Source of the DNA: Blastocatellia bacterium
Lineage (GTDB): Bacteria > Acidobacteriota > Blastocatellia > Chloracidobacteriales > Chloracidobacteriaceae
Length of the DNA stretch: 64,000 bases
Assembly (NCBI GenBank): GCA_019695185.1
Contig: JAIBAN010000018.1
Coordinates: forward strand, 1-64,000
Direction of reading: 5' to 3'
Within the stretch, counting starts at the first letter, position 1. Each line of letters begins with the position of its first letter. Below, in pieces: positions 9,101 to 17,673 of this stretch. Below the pieces are notes generated by a model. It was given only the letters and a program-made list of their open reading frames with translations. It was not told the origin of the DNA and made no database searches. A program made the position numbers and the translations under genes.

Positions 9101-10445
9101 AACGACCACCGGGGCCACAATTGCCACAGTTACCGACGCGGAAACACCAGCCGGCAGTCTGACCGTCACCGCCCAAACCGTTCCGGCAGGTTTGACAGTC
9201 AGTAACATTGTCAACACGAACGGAACCGTGACAGCCACCGTTGCGGCCACCTGCTCGGCCACGGTGGGTGCCAACACGGTGGTGCTTCAGGTAACGGATG
9301 GCAATGGTGCCACCACCACCACCAATCTGACGGTTACCGTCACGGCCAACACACCGCCCACGCTGGGAACCTATCCGGCCACCGGAGTGAGTGTTGGCGG
9401 AGGTGCCACGGTTACGCCGAGCGCGGCCCCAACTGACAATGGCAGTGTGGTGAGCCTGACGGCAGCCGCTCCCGGATTTACGGGAACGTTGACCGGCAAT
9501 CCCGCCACTGGGGTCATCACCGTCGCCAACGCCAACTCCGGCGGGCCGTTCACCGTAACAGTGACTGCCACCGACAATTGTGGTGCGACCAGCACCGCCA
9601 CCTTTACCATTACAACCAACACGGCCCCAACCATCACGCCGGGTGTTGCCATCTCTCGCCAACAAGGCAGCACTGGCACGGTTTCGACCATTGCCACGGT
9701 TTCCGACGTTGACCAGACGGCGGGCACCTTGACCGTGACAGCTCAGACCGTACCGACAGGAATCATGGTCACTGGGATTACCAACACCAACGGAACCATC
9801 ACCGCCACGGTCACTGCCGCCTGCAGTGCCACTCTGGGTGCCAACACCGTGGTGTTGCGGGTGCAGGACAGTGGCGGGCTTTCCACGACGGCCAATCTGA
9901 CGGTCAACGTGACCGCCAACACGGCACCAACTGTGGGAGCCTATCCGAATATGTTTGTCACGGCAGGAACCACAGCGACGGTTGCACCGGCTACGCCTCC
10001 GGCTGACAACGGGACCGTGGCTTCGGTCACGGTGGCAGCTTCCGCTGGGTTTGCCGGAACCATTTCAGTCACTCCGGCAGGGGTTGTGACGGCACTGCCC
10101 TCCAATAGCGGGGCCTTTACTGTGACGGTGACGATTACCGACAACTGCGGGGCAACCAGCACCGCCACCTTCAGCATGTTTGTCCAGGCTTTCGGTAAAT
10201 CGCCAGTGGTCAATTCACTCAGTCCAACCAGCGGCACAATTGGAACCAGTGTCACCCTGACCGGTTTCAACTTTACCAACGTCAACACCGTCACCTTCAA
10301 TGGAGTGGCTGCCAGCTTTACGATTGACTCGGCAACCCAAATTACCGCGACGGTTCCGGCTGGTGCCACCACTGGAACAGTGAATGCCAGCAGCACGTCC
10401 GGCACCGGTGTTGGACCGACCTTCACGGTCATTCGGACCAAGTAA
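6150..10445 (+). CDS. Secreted multidomain nuclease-like protein (ExeM/NucH type)
   Basis: The protein has 1431 residues from the ATG at 6150, chosen because AGGGGGT (6141-6147) precedes it and a signal peptide starts there; the frame is open from 6051. After the signal come a galactose-binding-like region, a Calx-beta domain (about 258-365) and an OB-fold of the ExeM/YhcR type (about 368-465). An endonuclease/exonuclease/phosphatase domain follows (about 641-967: ASFNLERF, VGVIEMED, VNHLRS, VGDYNAF, SDHDPLVV). Then come two copies of a ~190-residue beta-repeat module (968-1347) and a C-terminal IPT/TIG domain (1350-1431). The catalytic Asn, Glu, Asp and His residues of the phosphatase fold look intact. 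It probably degrades extracellular DNA or another phosphodiester. The beta-repeat module recurs in the exoprotein at 56759-60382. Confidence 0.88.
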   Translation: MHLKPSLSKRLGVGTLVSLILLGSVFFGLDFKKKWTTARADSTAQVVPFTQNWTTTTLITANDNWSGVPGIEGFLGQDITTATGADPQTLLTTSALGSDLDVIANQANPNTNTAGGVGEFDGIANPTIALQGSGTADAPYVIFYLNTTGQSSINVAYNLRDIDGSADNAIQPVALQYRVGNTGNFTNVPAGFVADATTGPSLATLVTPVSATLPPACDNQALVQVRVITANAVGSDEWVGVDDISITAGGGGGMPGLTVTDVTQAEGNAGTTTFNFMVNLSSPAGVGGVTFNIATADGTATTANNDYMGQTLNGQTIAQGNSSFQFSVTVNGDTTPEPNETFFVNVTSVTGATVIDGQGVGTINNDDVVITSINAIQGPGSTSPFANQMVVTTGVVTGLRSNGYYIQNPDANIDSDPNTSEGIFVFTGNPVPAAAAIGNLVQVSGMVIEFRSTSAPTNGPTLTEFSNGPTTTLLSTGNAIPTATTITAADTNPNGAFEQLEKFEGMRLRINSLTVCAPTDGFKTETAATSTSSGVFWGVVTGVARPFRETGIEFPKGVPVGGGVTIPPVPQFDGNPEKIRFDDGQPGSATLDVTTGAVITNLVGVLDPGGFPNYTFYPEAATTPVVTGNVTFTPTPVPGATELTVASFNLERFYDNIDDAGGDVVLTTTAFNNRLNKASLAIRNVIRTPDVVGVIEMEDLKTLQALATKINNDAVAASQPNPMYTAFLVEGNDVGLIDVGFLVKSSRINVVDVTQFGKTDTYINPNNGAAETLNDRPPLVLRATVPTAGNFAFTVIVNHLRSLNGVDDDTPDGTGTAGTRVRAKRRAQAEFLANLIQARQLADPTERIISVGDYNAFQFNDGLGDSMGTIKGTPTPANMVVAASPDLVNPDLVNLVETEPSNERYSFVFDGNAQVLDHALITSNLMSRLVRFNHGRVNGDFPEVYRSDAMRPERVSDHDPLVVTLETNQSPAISAQGVSVSQGGTTTGATIATVTDAETPAGSLTVTAQTVPAGLTVSNIVNTNGTVTATVAATCSATVGANTVVLQVTDGNGATTTTNLTVTVTANTPPTLGTYPATGVSVGGGATVTPSAAPTDNGSVVSLTAAAPGFTGTLTGNPATGVITVANANSGGPFTVTVTATDNCGATSTATFTITTNTAPTITPGVAISRQQGSTGTVSTIATVSDVDQTAGTLTVTAQTVPTGIMVTGITNTNGTITATVTAACSATLGANTVVLRVQDSGGLSTTANLTVNVTANTAPTVGAYPNMFVTAGTTATVAPATPPADNGTVASVTVAASAGFAGTISVTPAGVVTALPSNSGAFTVTVTITDNCGATSTATFSMFVQAFGKSPVVNSLSPTSGTIGTSVTLTGFNFTNVNTVTFNGVAASFTIDSATQITATVPAGATTGTVNASSTSGTGVGPTFTVIRTK

Positions 10446-10487
10446 AAACCAATGGCGGGCATTTCCAACCGGGATGTCCTAAACAAC

Positions 10488-10530
10488 AAAACCTCCGGTC
10501 AGGGTGCTTTCCTGGCCGGAGGTTTTGCTT
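10488..10530. terminator. Bidirectional rho-independent terminator
   Basis: A 15-bp stem with a single G-T wobble joins AAAACCTCCGGTCAG (10488-10502) and CTGGCCGGAGGTTTT (10512-10526), with a 9-base loop. T-rich sequence lies on both sides. It sits between two convergent genes (ends at 10445 and 10554), so it can serve both strands. Confidence 0.93.
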
Positions 10531-10553
10531 TTCAGTGGAACCAAGGGAAAAGG

Positions 10554-13241
10554 TTAGATTGACGACTCCCAAAAATCATCACTCTGTTGTGGTTTACCGG
10601 ATTTGGTTTGAAGAAACGGTGCAACTTCATACTGGAGGGCTTCAAAAGCCATCCGGTGCCGTTCGAAAACCGCCACCAAAACAGTGAACGTGACACCGGG
10701 GGTTTGCAAAGCAGCCAGAATTTCCACCACTGCCGCTCGCAGGAACCGTTGCAGCCCACTTAACTGCAGGCCCAAATCCGAGAGGGCCAGGACCGCCAGC
10801 AAGCGTTTTCGGCTTTGTTCCAGCTCTTCCCACCGGGGAACCCGGTCAGTTTCGAGTTCAGTTCTGACACTGGCAAAAACATTCATAAATTCGGTAAACA
10901 CGTGGTCAAAGTCCTGTGCCCGGACCGGAGGAGCGGCATTGGGAATAGAACGTTCCCGTTCCATTTCCATCATGTCCGGAACCGGCGGCTGGGGTTTGGG
11001 CCGACTTGGTTTTCCAGCCTTTTCGGCGGAAGGCTGGAAAATGCCGCCGATGGCTCCTGACACAGAGTCCACCACTTCCTCCATGAAGTCCATCAATCCA
11101 CCACCTTTTGTGGGTGGCATGACCGCCGGAGCAGCCATTGGCGGAGGTGACGGCGGGGGCGGAGGCAGGGCTCCCGGCATGAACCCTTCCGCTTTCGACA
11201 TGGGCACGCCCTGGCCTCTCAGTCTTGCACCCTGAGCTGGCGGCGGAGCGCCCACAGAAGTACAAGCTCTGGTAAGACCGGTTCCAGGGTCGGGGGCTGA
11301 CTGAGCTCCCATTTGCCATAAGTCAGGCATGGCAACCGGTTGCACCACCCGTTTGCGCGTACCGTCGGGGTTGACCACCTCGGTTTCATCCACCACCACA
11401 AAAGCGGTGAATTTGGTCAGAATTGAGTATGTCACTGACAACGCAATGATTTCCTTGCGCACGTCCGCTTTTTTGCCCTGGTTGGTCCGGAACCGGTCTT
11501 CCAGGTCTACCACCCTGGCTTTGGCCCAGAGTTGCGCCAGGGCTGGCACCTCAACTTCCTGTGGTTCAAGCATTTCGGAAAAAGCCCGGCCATCGGCAGA
11601 GGTACCTGAAATTCGTATCCGGCCTTTGTTTTTCACCGGGAAAAACCCCGTGACGGCTCTCCCCGCAAAAAGGTCCGGCAGTCGGGCCGGAGCCAGTTGA
11701 CTGGGCTCGGAACCGCTGTTCTCCTCTGTCACTTTGAGGTCCAGCAGCAAAGGAGTCCCGATTTCCTGACCAACCAACCGCAAGGCGTCTTCAAGTTGGG
11801 TGCCGGGCTCGACAAAAGTGGCGGTTCCGCCCCCCAGCGTGGCCAGCCGCCGCAAAAAGGTTTCATTGACGGCAGTATCAATTCCCACGGTAAAGACACG
11901 GGCTTCGCCGATTTCCTGCTGAATGCGTTTCAACACCCTGGATTCATCGGAAATTTGCCCGTCTGTCAATAATACAATGACCGGAATCCGACCTGACCGC
12001 TGCCGGGTTTTCTGAAAAGCAGTGATGGCCGTTTGCATGGCCTTGTCCAGTTCGGTTCCGCCCCGGCTGTTGATTTTTCGCAGCAGGGCTTCGCCCCGCT
12101 CAATGCCAAGCTGGTCGGCCTGCCAGAAATTATCCCCGGACCGTCCCTGGGGCAGGGTCACCCATTCCATCCGGTCATCAAAAGCCAGAATGGCAAAGCG
12201 GTCCCGTGGTCCCAACGTGTTCAGCAAACAGGAACAGGCCCGTGCGGCTGAATTCATCTTGAGCCCCTCCATCGAACCGGAACGGTCCACCACAAACACC
12301 ACGTCGCGCGGGGTTCCGAGAAACACATCCTGACGCGGAGCGATGACTGAAAGCAGGCCAATCCGGTTTCCCTGCTCATCCCGGTGGACCAGCAACCGGG
12401 AACGAACTTCGGTTCCGGCCATGCGCCAGCGCAGGACAAAATCCCGGTCCAGCCGCTCCCCCTCCCGTGCCAACGAAACCAACACGGCCCCGTGGCTCGA
12501 AACGGTGCGGATGGCATGTTGGGAACAAAACAAATCAGCCAGTTCTTCGCGTTCCCCCAGACTGTTGAGGCGGACCAGTTCCACCGAAATCCGGCAATTT
12601 ACTTGCGGGTCAAACCCCTTGGCCAGCCGGGGCGGCGAGATGCGGGAGGCATCCGGCACCAGGTCGGTATCCTCGGCAATGCCGGTTCCCACCGGTTCTT
12701 TTCCGGTTGCTTTTCCCGGCACATAGCGGGGTGCAACCACCAGCGGCAGCCGCATTTCAGTCGTTCCATCCTCAAAAAACGGGAGCTGGGCCGAATAGGT
12801 CAATCGGACAGTAATGGTCTCGCCCGGTGGCAGGTTTCCGATTTGCATGGTGAAGACATCATCCCGTTCCTGTTCGAGCAACGCTGCCCGGCGACCTGCC
12901 TCCACCGCCGCCTGGTATTCCTCACGAGCTTCCCGCCGTTCTTTGACTTTTCCCCGGATGATGCGGTCACCAACCCGCAATTCAAAGGAATTGACCACGG
13001 CACTGCCCGGCAGCGGAAAGGTATAGACCGCCTCCAGATGCTCACTGTAGGGATTTTGGAACTGTTGCGTCATTTCAACCGAGGCAATCCGGTCCGCCAC
13101 CCTCGCGGAAAGCGCCACCTCTGCCAAAGGCAAAGGCTGTGGCTTGAGCTGGTGAATGATGGCCAGAATGCCCAGACCACAGTTTCGTTCCTGGGTCAGC
13201 GATTCAATCAAGGGAATCATTTGAGGTGCAGTTGCGGTCAT
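10554..13241 (-). CDS. VIT and von Willebrand A domain protein
   Basis: This 895-residue protein has the inter-alpha-trypsin-inhibitor heavy-chain layout. A VIT domain lies at about 28-160 and a VWA domain begins at about 315 with an intact MIDAS motif (FVVDRSGSM, DxSxS). Matching threonine/aspartate metal positions follow (NSRGGTELD and LLTDGQISD). The C-terminal part has a Pro/Met/Ala-rich linker (about 660-740) and an alpha-helical end. No signal peptide or transmembrane helix is visible, so a cytoplasmic location is likely unless exported by an unusual route. It follows the MerR-type regulator gene with a 4-base gap, and its AGGAGAAA ribosome site lies inside the end of that gene, so the pair is translationally coupled. 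The family call is firm; the ligand is unknown. Confidence 0.92.
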   Translation of the reverse strand: MTATAPQMIPLIESLTQERNCGLGILAIIHQLKPQPLPLAEVALSARVADRIASVEMTQQFQNPYSEHLEAVYTFPLPGSAVVNSFELRVGDRIIRGKVKERREAREEYQAAVEAGRRAALLEQERDDVFTMQIGNLPPGETITVRLTYSAQLPFFEDGTTEMRLPLVVAPRYVPGKATGKEPVGTGIAEDTDLVPDASRISPPRLAKGFDPQVNCRISVELVRLNSLGEREELADLFCSQHAIRTVSSHGAVLVSLAREGERLDRDFVLRWRMAGTEVRSRLLVHRDEQGNRIGLLSVIAPRQDVFLGTPRDVVFVVDRSGSMEGLKMNSAARACSCLLNTLGPRDRFAILAFDDRMEWVTLPQGRSGDNFWQADQLGIERGEALLRKINSRGGTELDKAMQTAITAFQKTRQRSGRIPVIVLLTDGQISDESRVLKRIQQEIGEARVFTVGIDTAVNETFLRRLATLGGGTATFVEPGTQLEDALRLVGQEIGTPLLLDLKVTEENSGSEPSQLAPARLPDLFAGRAVTGFFPVKNKGRIRISGTSADGRAFSEMLEPQEVEVPALAQLWAKARVVDLEDRFRTNQGKKADVRKEIIALSVTYSILTKFTAFVVVDETEVVNPDGTRKRVVQPVAMPDLWQMGAQSAPDPGTGLTRACTSVGAPPPAQGARLRGQGVPMSKAEGFMPGALPPPPPSPPPMAAPAVMPPTKGGGLMDFMEEVVDSVSGAIGGIFQPSAEKAGKPSRPKPQPPVPDMMEMERERSIPNAAPPVRAQDFDHVFTEFMNVFASVRTELETDRVPRWEELEQSRKRLLAVLALSDLGLQLSGLQRFLRAAVVEILAALQTPGVTFTVLVAVFERHRMAFEALQYEVAPFLQTKSGKPQQSDDFWESSI

Positions 13242-13245
13242 ATAA

Positions 13246-13767
13246 TCAGTTTCTCCTGTGGCCGTTTTGGGGTTGGGCCTGTAGTGCAGCCAGAGCCGCC
13301 CGAATTCGTTGTTCCAATAGCTGCGGTTCCAGCCGACTGTGCCAGCCGGCTTCCGCCATGATTTTCAATCCAGGTTCAATCACAATTTCCTGCCAGTACA
13401 CCACGGAGACGGGTTCTGCCGGTTGCCGCCGGTTTTGTTCGGCAGCCGTTTGCAACAATGCCTCCAGCTCCGTGTTCGTCCGTCCATACAACCGGGTCTG
13501 GATTTCAGCCAACGACAGCGATGCCTGCTGCAAGAGTTTGATGGCAATCAGTTGCCGCAAGTGCCTGGGGCCATAGCGGGCCTGCCGCCCGCTGGTTTGA
13601 GGTGGATCCAACAAGCCCAGGGTGGTGTAATACCGGATGGTCCGGGCATCCGGCACCCCTGAAATCCGCCCATCCCGCTGCCCTTCCCGAATACCAAACT
13701 CGGCCAGTTTCAGCTCGGCAGCCCGAGACAATTCTTCCAGGTTGTACTCAAGGTTTATCTCATTCAT
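13246..13767 (-). CDS. MerR-family transcriptional regulator
   Basis: The protein has 173 residues from the ATG at 13767 (MNEINLEYN); an in-frame ATG at 13794 lies inside the promoter and is less likely. Residues about 40-105 match a MerR winged helix (DARTIRYYTTLGLLDPP, then RHLRQLIAIKLLQQASLSLAEI). The domain sits ~35 residues in, instead of at the extreme N-terminus as in classical MerR. The C-terminal half has no metal-binding cysteines. It is the first gene of a two-gene operon with the VIT-VWA protein. Its own promoter carries a palindrome across the -10 box, so autoregulation and control of the VWA protein are likely. The inducer is unknown. Confidence 0.88.
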   Translation of the reverse strand: MNEINLEYNLEELSRAAELKLAEFGIREGQRDGRISGVPDARTIRYYTTLGLLDPPQTSGRQARYGPRHLRQLIAIKLLQQASLSLAEIQTRLYGRTNTELEALLQTAAEQNRRQPAEPVSVVYWQEIVIEPGLKIMAEAGWHSRLEPQLLEQRIRAALAALQAQPQNGHRRN

Positions 13768-13768
13768 A

Positions 13769-13802
13769 ACAGTAAAATATAAAATTACTGTCATACTGTC
13801 AA
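13769..13802 (-). promoter_or_regulatory. Promoter and operator of the MerR/VIT-VWA operon
   Basis: Read on the minus strand, TTGACA (plus positions 13797-13802) is followed after 17 bases by TATTTT (13774-13779), and the start codon comes 7 bases later. A 23-bp inverted repeat, ACAGTAA-N9-TTACTGT (13769-13791), covers the -10 region and spacer. A third half-site, GACAGTA, overlaps the -35 box. A dimeric regulator bound here would block or distort the promoter; the downstream MerR-type protein is the obvious candidate. Confidence 0.72.
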
Positions 13803-13942
13803 TATCAATTATTTGAATTTCTCAAGGAGTCGGGGAAATGGTTGCGGAAAAGGGGTTAACAATGGTACAAGTGGCCTACTCACTCAATTATCATAAAGCT
13901 CCCTGAAAAAAATCATTCTGCGGTTTTCACATATCAAGGGGA

Positions 13943-14109
13943 ATGTCCCAACCGGAGGTCTTGTGCCTGTCGAACCGTCGGCTAGCCCTGGTATCGCGGC
14001 GCACCTCGTATCTTTCAGCTACAGTTTAGTCCAGGGACATCACGGCCTTTTCTTAATGGGTTTACCATTGTGTCTATGAGATGGTTTGGTCTGATGAATT
14101 AAGAAAAGG
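13943..14109 (+). other. Candidate structured RNA leader
   Basis: The 368-bp gap between the divergent MerR and WecA-like genes contains nested complementary segments. ATGTCCC (13943-13949) pairs with GGGACAT (14034-14040). Inside it, GAGGT (13955-13959) pairs with ACCTC (14003-14007), and GGCTAGCC (13980-13987) is self-complementary. A second hairpin follows: CCTTTTCTTAAT (14046-14057) pairs perfectly with ATTAAGAAAAGG (14098-14109), ending about 10 bases before the ribosome site of the glycosyltransferase gene. This could be a cis-regulatory leader or a small RNA. No known riboswitch consensus was recognised, so the family is unassigned. Confidence 0.4.
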
Positions 14110-14135
14110 GTTTGCAGCCAGAGAGGGGGAACCCT

Positions 14136-15722
14136 ATGCGAACCTATACATTAGTTTTTTTCACGTCATTGGTAGCCTCGTTTATCCTCACACCGGTTAT
14201 CCGAAACTATGCCATGCGCCGGGGCATGGTTGACGATTCCACTGAACATCGAAAAATCCATGTGGGGTCCATTCCCCGTTTGGGCGGGATTGGGATTTTT
14301 CTGGCCTTCTTTGGCTCTCTCGCCATGCTCGGTTTGATTGAAAGCCAGGTGGCGCATAATTTTCGGGACGAATTTCCGGACCTGTTGCGGCTGTTTGTAC
14401 CCTGCCTGGCCATGTTTGTGCTGGGGCTGACAGATGATTTGTACCGCTTGAATGCCAGCGTCAAGTTTGTGGCCCAGATATTGGTGGCGATTTGCTTTTA
14501 CTTTTTCACCGCCAAAATCGGAGTCATTGCCAACCCTTTTACCGGAAACCTGATTGACCTGGGCTGGCTTTCCCTGCCCATCACGGTGTTGTGGCTGGTG
14601 GGTATTACCAATGCCTTCAACTTGATTGATGGGATTGACGGTCTGGCGGCTGGCTCTTCGCTCTTCACTGCCTTGGCGATGCTCTGTGTGGCGTTGGCGA
14701 CCAACAATGTGATGGTCGTATTGGTAATTTGCGCCCTGGCAGGCGGGATTCTTGGATTTCTCAAATACAACTTCAACCCTGCCACCGTTTTTATGGGAGA
14801 TAGCGGCAGCCTTTTCATAGGGTTTACCCTGGCTTCACTGGCGATTCGCGGGGCTCAGGAAAAGACCACCATCATTGCCGTTGCGATTCCGCTCGTTTCT
14901 TTCGGCCTTCCCATCATGGAAACCCTGCTTTCGGTTTTACGGCGGTTTCTGGCAGGCCAGCCACTCTTTAGCGCAGACCGACGGCACATCCATCACCAAC
15001 TCCTGGCCAAAGGGTTTTCTCAACGCCAAGCCGTCATTATTCTGTATGGAGCTTCGGCAGTTTTTGCGGTTGTGAGCCTGCTTGTGATGAGTTCCCCGGA
15101 AGGGGTGATGGGGTTGATTTTGTTGGTATTTGGAATTTCCGCCTGGATTGCCATCCAACACCTGGACTATCACGAATTTGGTGAAGTGGGCCGGTTGTTC
15201 CAGCGGTCGCTGGTCCAGCGGGCGGTGATGATCAATAACATCCGGATTCAGTCAATTTTGAGCGGCTTGGCAGAAGTCCGAACTTTTGGACAGCTTTTTG
15301 ATCGGCTGGATGAGTGTTTCCGGACGCTTGGTTTCATCAGTGTTGACATTCAACTTTCGCCGGCATTCTCCCAGGTATTGGAAGACCACGTGTGCTTTAC
15401 CTCCCGTTTTACAGACCAGGGGCTGGTGGTAACCTGGCGTAACACACCCCAACGGACCGAACCGGTGAAAACGTTTCAACTTCACATACCTTATGAATAT
15501 CAGGTTGGGAATCGGATGGTGACCGGGTTTATTATTCTGCATCGGCAAATTCAGGAAGGGCCCATGCTGTTTGACCTGAATCTGTTATTAAATAATTTAC
15601 GACAGAGCTTTGAACAATCCCTGGTCCTTCTTTCACGGGGCACCGTAACCGAACCACTGGTCAACCGGTCAGCCCAAGTGGAGCCCCTGGCCTGCAATGA
15701 ACAAACCAGCTTCGAGTTTTAG
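14136..15722 (+). CDS. Undecaprenyl-phosphate sugar-1-phosphate transferase (WecA/TagO family)
   Basis: The protein has 528 residues. It would transfer a sugar-1-phosphate (usually GlcNAc-1-P) from a UDP-sugar to undecaprenyl phosphate, the first step of many surface polysaccharides. About ten to eleven transmembrane helices fill residues 1-345. Diagnostic motifs are LTDDLYRLNASVKF (DD motif), NAFNLIDGIDGLAAG, FMGDSGSLFIGF and the cytoplasmic HIHHQLL. The chosen ATG at 14136 follows GAGAGGGGGA with a 5-base gap; the frame also opens with a TTG at 14112. A soluble C-terminal domain of ~185 residues exceeds the ~350-residue family norm and resembles extensions seen in some soil bacteria. It stands alone, without neighbouring glycosyltransferases. 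Confidence 0.93.
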   Translation: MRTYTLVFFTSLVASFILTPVIRNYAMRRGMVDDSTEHRKIHVGSIPRLGGIGIFLAFFGSLAMLGLIESQVAHNFRDEFPDLLRLFVPCLAMFVLGLTDDLYRLNASVKFVAQILVAICFYFFTAKIGVIANPFTGNLIDLGWLSLPITVLWLVGITNAFNLIDGIDGLAAGSSLFTALAMLCVALATNNVMVVLVICALAGGILGFLKYNFNPATVFMGDSGSLFIGFTLASLAIRGAQEKTTIIAVAIPLVSFGLPIMETLLSVLRRFLAGQPLFSADRRHIHHQLLAKGFSQRQAVIILYGASAVFAVVSLLVMSSPEGVMGLILLVFGISAWIAIQHLDYHEFGEVGRLFQRSLVQRAVMINNIRIQSILSGLAEVRTFGQLFDRLDECFRTLGFISVDIQLSPAFSQVLEDHVCFTSRFTDQGLVVTWRNTPQRTEPVKTFQLHIPYEYQVGNRMVTGFIILHRQIQEGPMLFDLNLLLNNLRQSFEQSLVLLSRGTVTEPLVNRSAQVEPLACNEQTSFEF

Positions 15723-15747
15723 CAGGGTTGAATTTCTGGAGTGTGCC

Positions 15748-15835
15748 TGACACGTCGCCTCATTGCTCCTTTTTCGACGTGTCAGCCCCTCCCCGGATTG
15801 CCAAACCGACCTTCAGTCCTCGGTCCTCAGTCCCC
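15748..15835. repeat. Inverted repeat plus one-sided heptads between convergent genes
   Basis: TGACACGTCG (15748-15757) and CGACGTGTCA (15775-15784) form a perfect 10-bp inverted repeat with a 17-base loop. Positions about 15813-15835 hold three units of the CAGTCCT/CGGTCCT heptad family with no visible opposite arm. The element lies between the convergent WecA-like and acyl-CoA synthetase genes and may help end transcription, although no strong T-tract follows the stem. Confidence 0.6.
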
Positions 15836-15838
15836 AGG

Positions 15839-17626
15839 CTAGACGTACATCCCTTCCAAAACCTCGTGATATTTTTCCGCCACGACTTTACGTTTGACTT
15901 TCATGGTAGGCGTGATTTCGTCGGCCTCAACGGTGAAATCGTGTTCCAGAATGACAAACTTTTTAATGGCCTCGGTCGAAGAAACCCGTTCGTTCACACC
16001 GGTAACAATGGTTTGCACCAGTGACCTGATTTCAGGGGTTTTGGTCAGGTCCGCAAAAGTTTCAAAAGCAATTCCATTGCGTTTGGCAAACGATTCGGTT
16101 TCCAGTTGGTTGAGGGTTATCAGAGCCGTAATGTAGCTTTTGTTATCGCCATAGGCCATGGCTTGGCTAATCAGGTGATGTTCCCGGAGAAGGTTTTCCA
16201 AAAGCGCGGGAGGCACTTTTTTTCCGGTTGAGGTGACAATCAGTTCTTTTTTGCGGCCTGTGATTTTCAGGAAGCCATCCGCGTCCAGTTCCCCCAAATC
16301 GCCCGTATAAAGCCAGCCATCCCGCAGCACCTCGGCGGTTTCAGCCGGTTGTTTAAAATAGCCGGAAAACATCATTTCACTGCGGACCATAATTTCGCCG
16401 TCTTCGGCAATTTGAATGGCACATCCCGGCATAGCCGGTCCGACCGTGCCAAACCGGTATTTGTCAGGCCGGTTAAAAGCCACACAGATGTTTTCAGTCA
16501 GGCCGTAGGCTTGCAGCAGGGGAACTCCCAGCGCATCAAAAAACTCTGCGATTTCCCTGGGCAGAGGGGCTCCGCCTGAAGTCGTGATGCGGATTTCCCC
16601 ACCAAAATAATCTTTCACCTTTTGGATGACCGGCGGTGCCAACCGGTCATAACTGGCCTGTATGTCCTCCGGCACCGGTTCGTTGTTTTGGCGCAGCAGA
16701 CTGATGGTGCGACCCGTTTGCAAAACCTGGTTAAACACCGCTTTTTCCTCCGCCGGAAGGTTTTCCACATCGGCCAAAACGCGGGCATGAATTTTTTCCA
16801 AAAAGCGGGGCAAGCTGCCAAATACGGTTGGTTTGACTTCGAGCATGTAGTCCCACAGCCGGGTCAAATCATCAACAAAATAGGCCGGCGAAGCGGCATT
16901 GAGACGGTTGTACAGTCCGGAAATCCGCTCCGCCACGTGGCAGTACGGCAGGTATGAGAAAGAACGGTCGGATTCGGTCACCGGTATGGTCTGCTCCAAT
17001 GATTCCGCACTCCGCAAAATATATCGGTGACTGAGGCAGGCACCTTTCGGCAATCCGGTGGTTCCGGAGGTGTAAACCATGATGGCGGTATCATCAAGAT
17101 TGGCTTGTTCCGCTTTGGCAATCAGTTCCTGATGAAAATCAGCGGCGGATTCCCTTCCATCCTGCAAAAACCGGGTAAACGATACAACCCCCTCGTGCGC
17201 CTCGGCAGCCGCCTCATCCAAACAGATAATTGACTTGACCCGGAATAACTCCTGCCTGACCGACAGAATTTTTTTCAATTGGCCAGCCGTATCAACCACC
17301 ACAAACTCGGCTTCGGAATGGTCAATGATATAGCGGCACTGTTCAGCCGAATTGGTGGGATATAAACCCACTCCAACCCCTCCCGCCAAAATGGTGCCCA
17401 CATCACCGACCGGCCATTGCGGAACATTTTTCATCAGGAGGCACACCGATTTTCCAGGAGTCAGCCCATGCCGTAACAATGCCTGCCCAAACGCATAGAC
17501 ATCTGCCGCAAATGATTCCCAGGTGATGGGCTCCCAAACTCCGGCCTGACGGATAAAAAAGACCGGGTTCCCCTGGTGGGCCTGTACCCGGTCCCGAAAA
17601 AGTTCATACAGATTCCGGTAGTCCAT
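15839..17626 (-). CDS. Long-chain acyl-CoA synthetase (AMP-forming)
   Basis: The protein has 595 residues from the ATG at 17626 (MDYRNLYELFRDR), preceded by AAGGAAAA. It activates fatty acids to acyl-CoA via an acyl-adenylate at the cytoplasmic face of the membrane. The AMP-binding P-loop YTSGTTGLPKG is near residue 180. ITTSGGAPLP and LQAYGLTENIC are the A4/A5-type motifs, and LYTGDLGELDADGFLKITGRKKE carries the adenylate-binding Asp and hinge. Length and motifs match the FadD15/plant-LACS-like branch. The KAS III-like gene lies directly upstream on the same strand, with a perfect palindrome between them centred 60 bp before this start. That palindrome recurs before other fatty-acid genes in the window and is a likely operator. 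Confidence 0.93.
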   Translation of the reverse strand: MDYRNLYELFRDRVQAHQGNPVFFIRQAGVWEPITWESFAADVYAFGQALLRHGLTPGKSVCLLMKNVPQWPVGDVGTILAGGVGVGLYPTNSAEQCRYIIDHSEAEFVVVDTAGQLKKILSVRQELFRVKSIICLDEAAAEAHEGVVSFTRFLQDGRESAADFHQELIAKAEQANLDDTAIMVYTSGTTGLPKGACLSHRYILRSAESLEQTIPVTESDRSFSYLPYCHVAERISGLYNRLNAASPAYFVDDLTRLWDYMLEVKPTVFGSLPRFLEKIHARVLADVENLPAEEKAVFNQVLQTGRTISLLRQNNEPVPEDIQASYDRLAPPVIQKVKDYFGGEIRITTSGGAPLPREIAEFFDALGVPLLQAYGLTENICVAFNRPDKYRFGTVGPAMPGCAIQIAEDGEIMVRSEMMFSGYFKQPAETAEVLRDGWLYTGDLGELDADGFLKITGRKKELIVTSTGKKVPPALLENLLREHHLISQAMAYGDNKSYITALITLNQLETESFAKRNGIAFETFADLTKTPEIRSLVQTIVTGVNERVSSTEAIKKFVILEHDFTVEADEITPTMKVKRKVVAEKYHEVLEGMYV

Positions 17627-17673
17627 AACATTGTTTTCCTTGGGTTTAAGCAAATGTTCTCAATCGTTTAGAC

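Noticed and set aside
12384-13361. A 325-residue plus-strand frame across the VIT-VWA and MerR genes
   Set aside because: It lies antisense to two well-supported genes and spans their junction and promoter side; composition is typical of a shadow frame.
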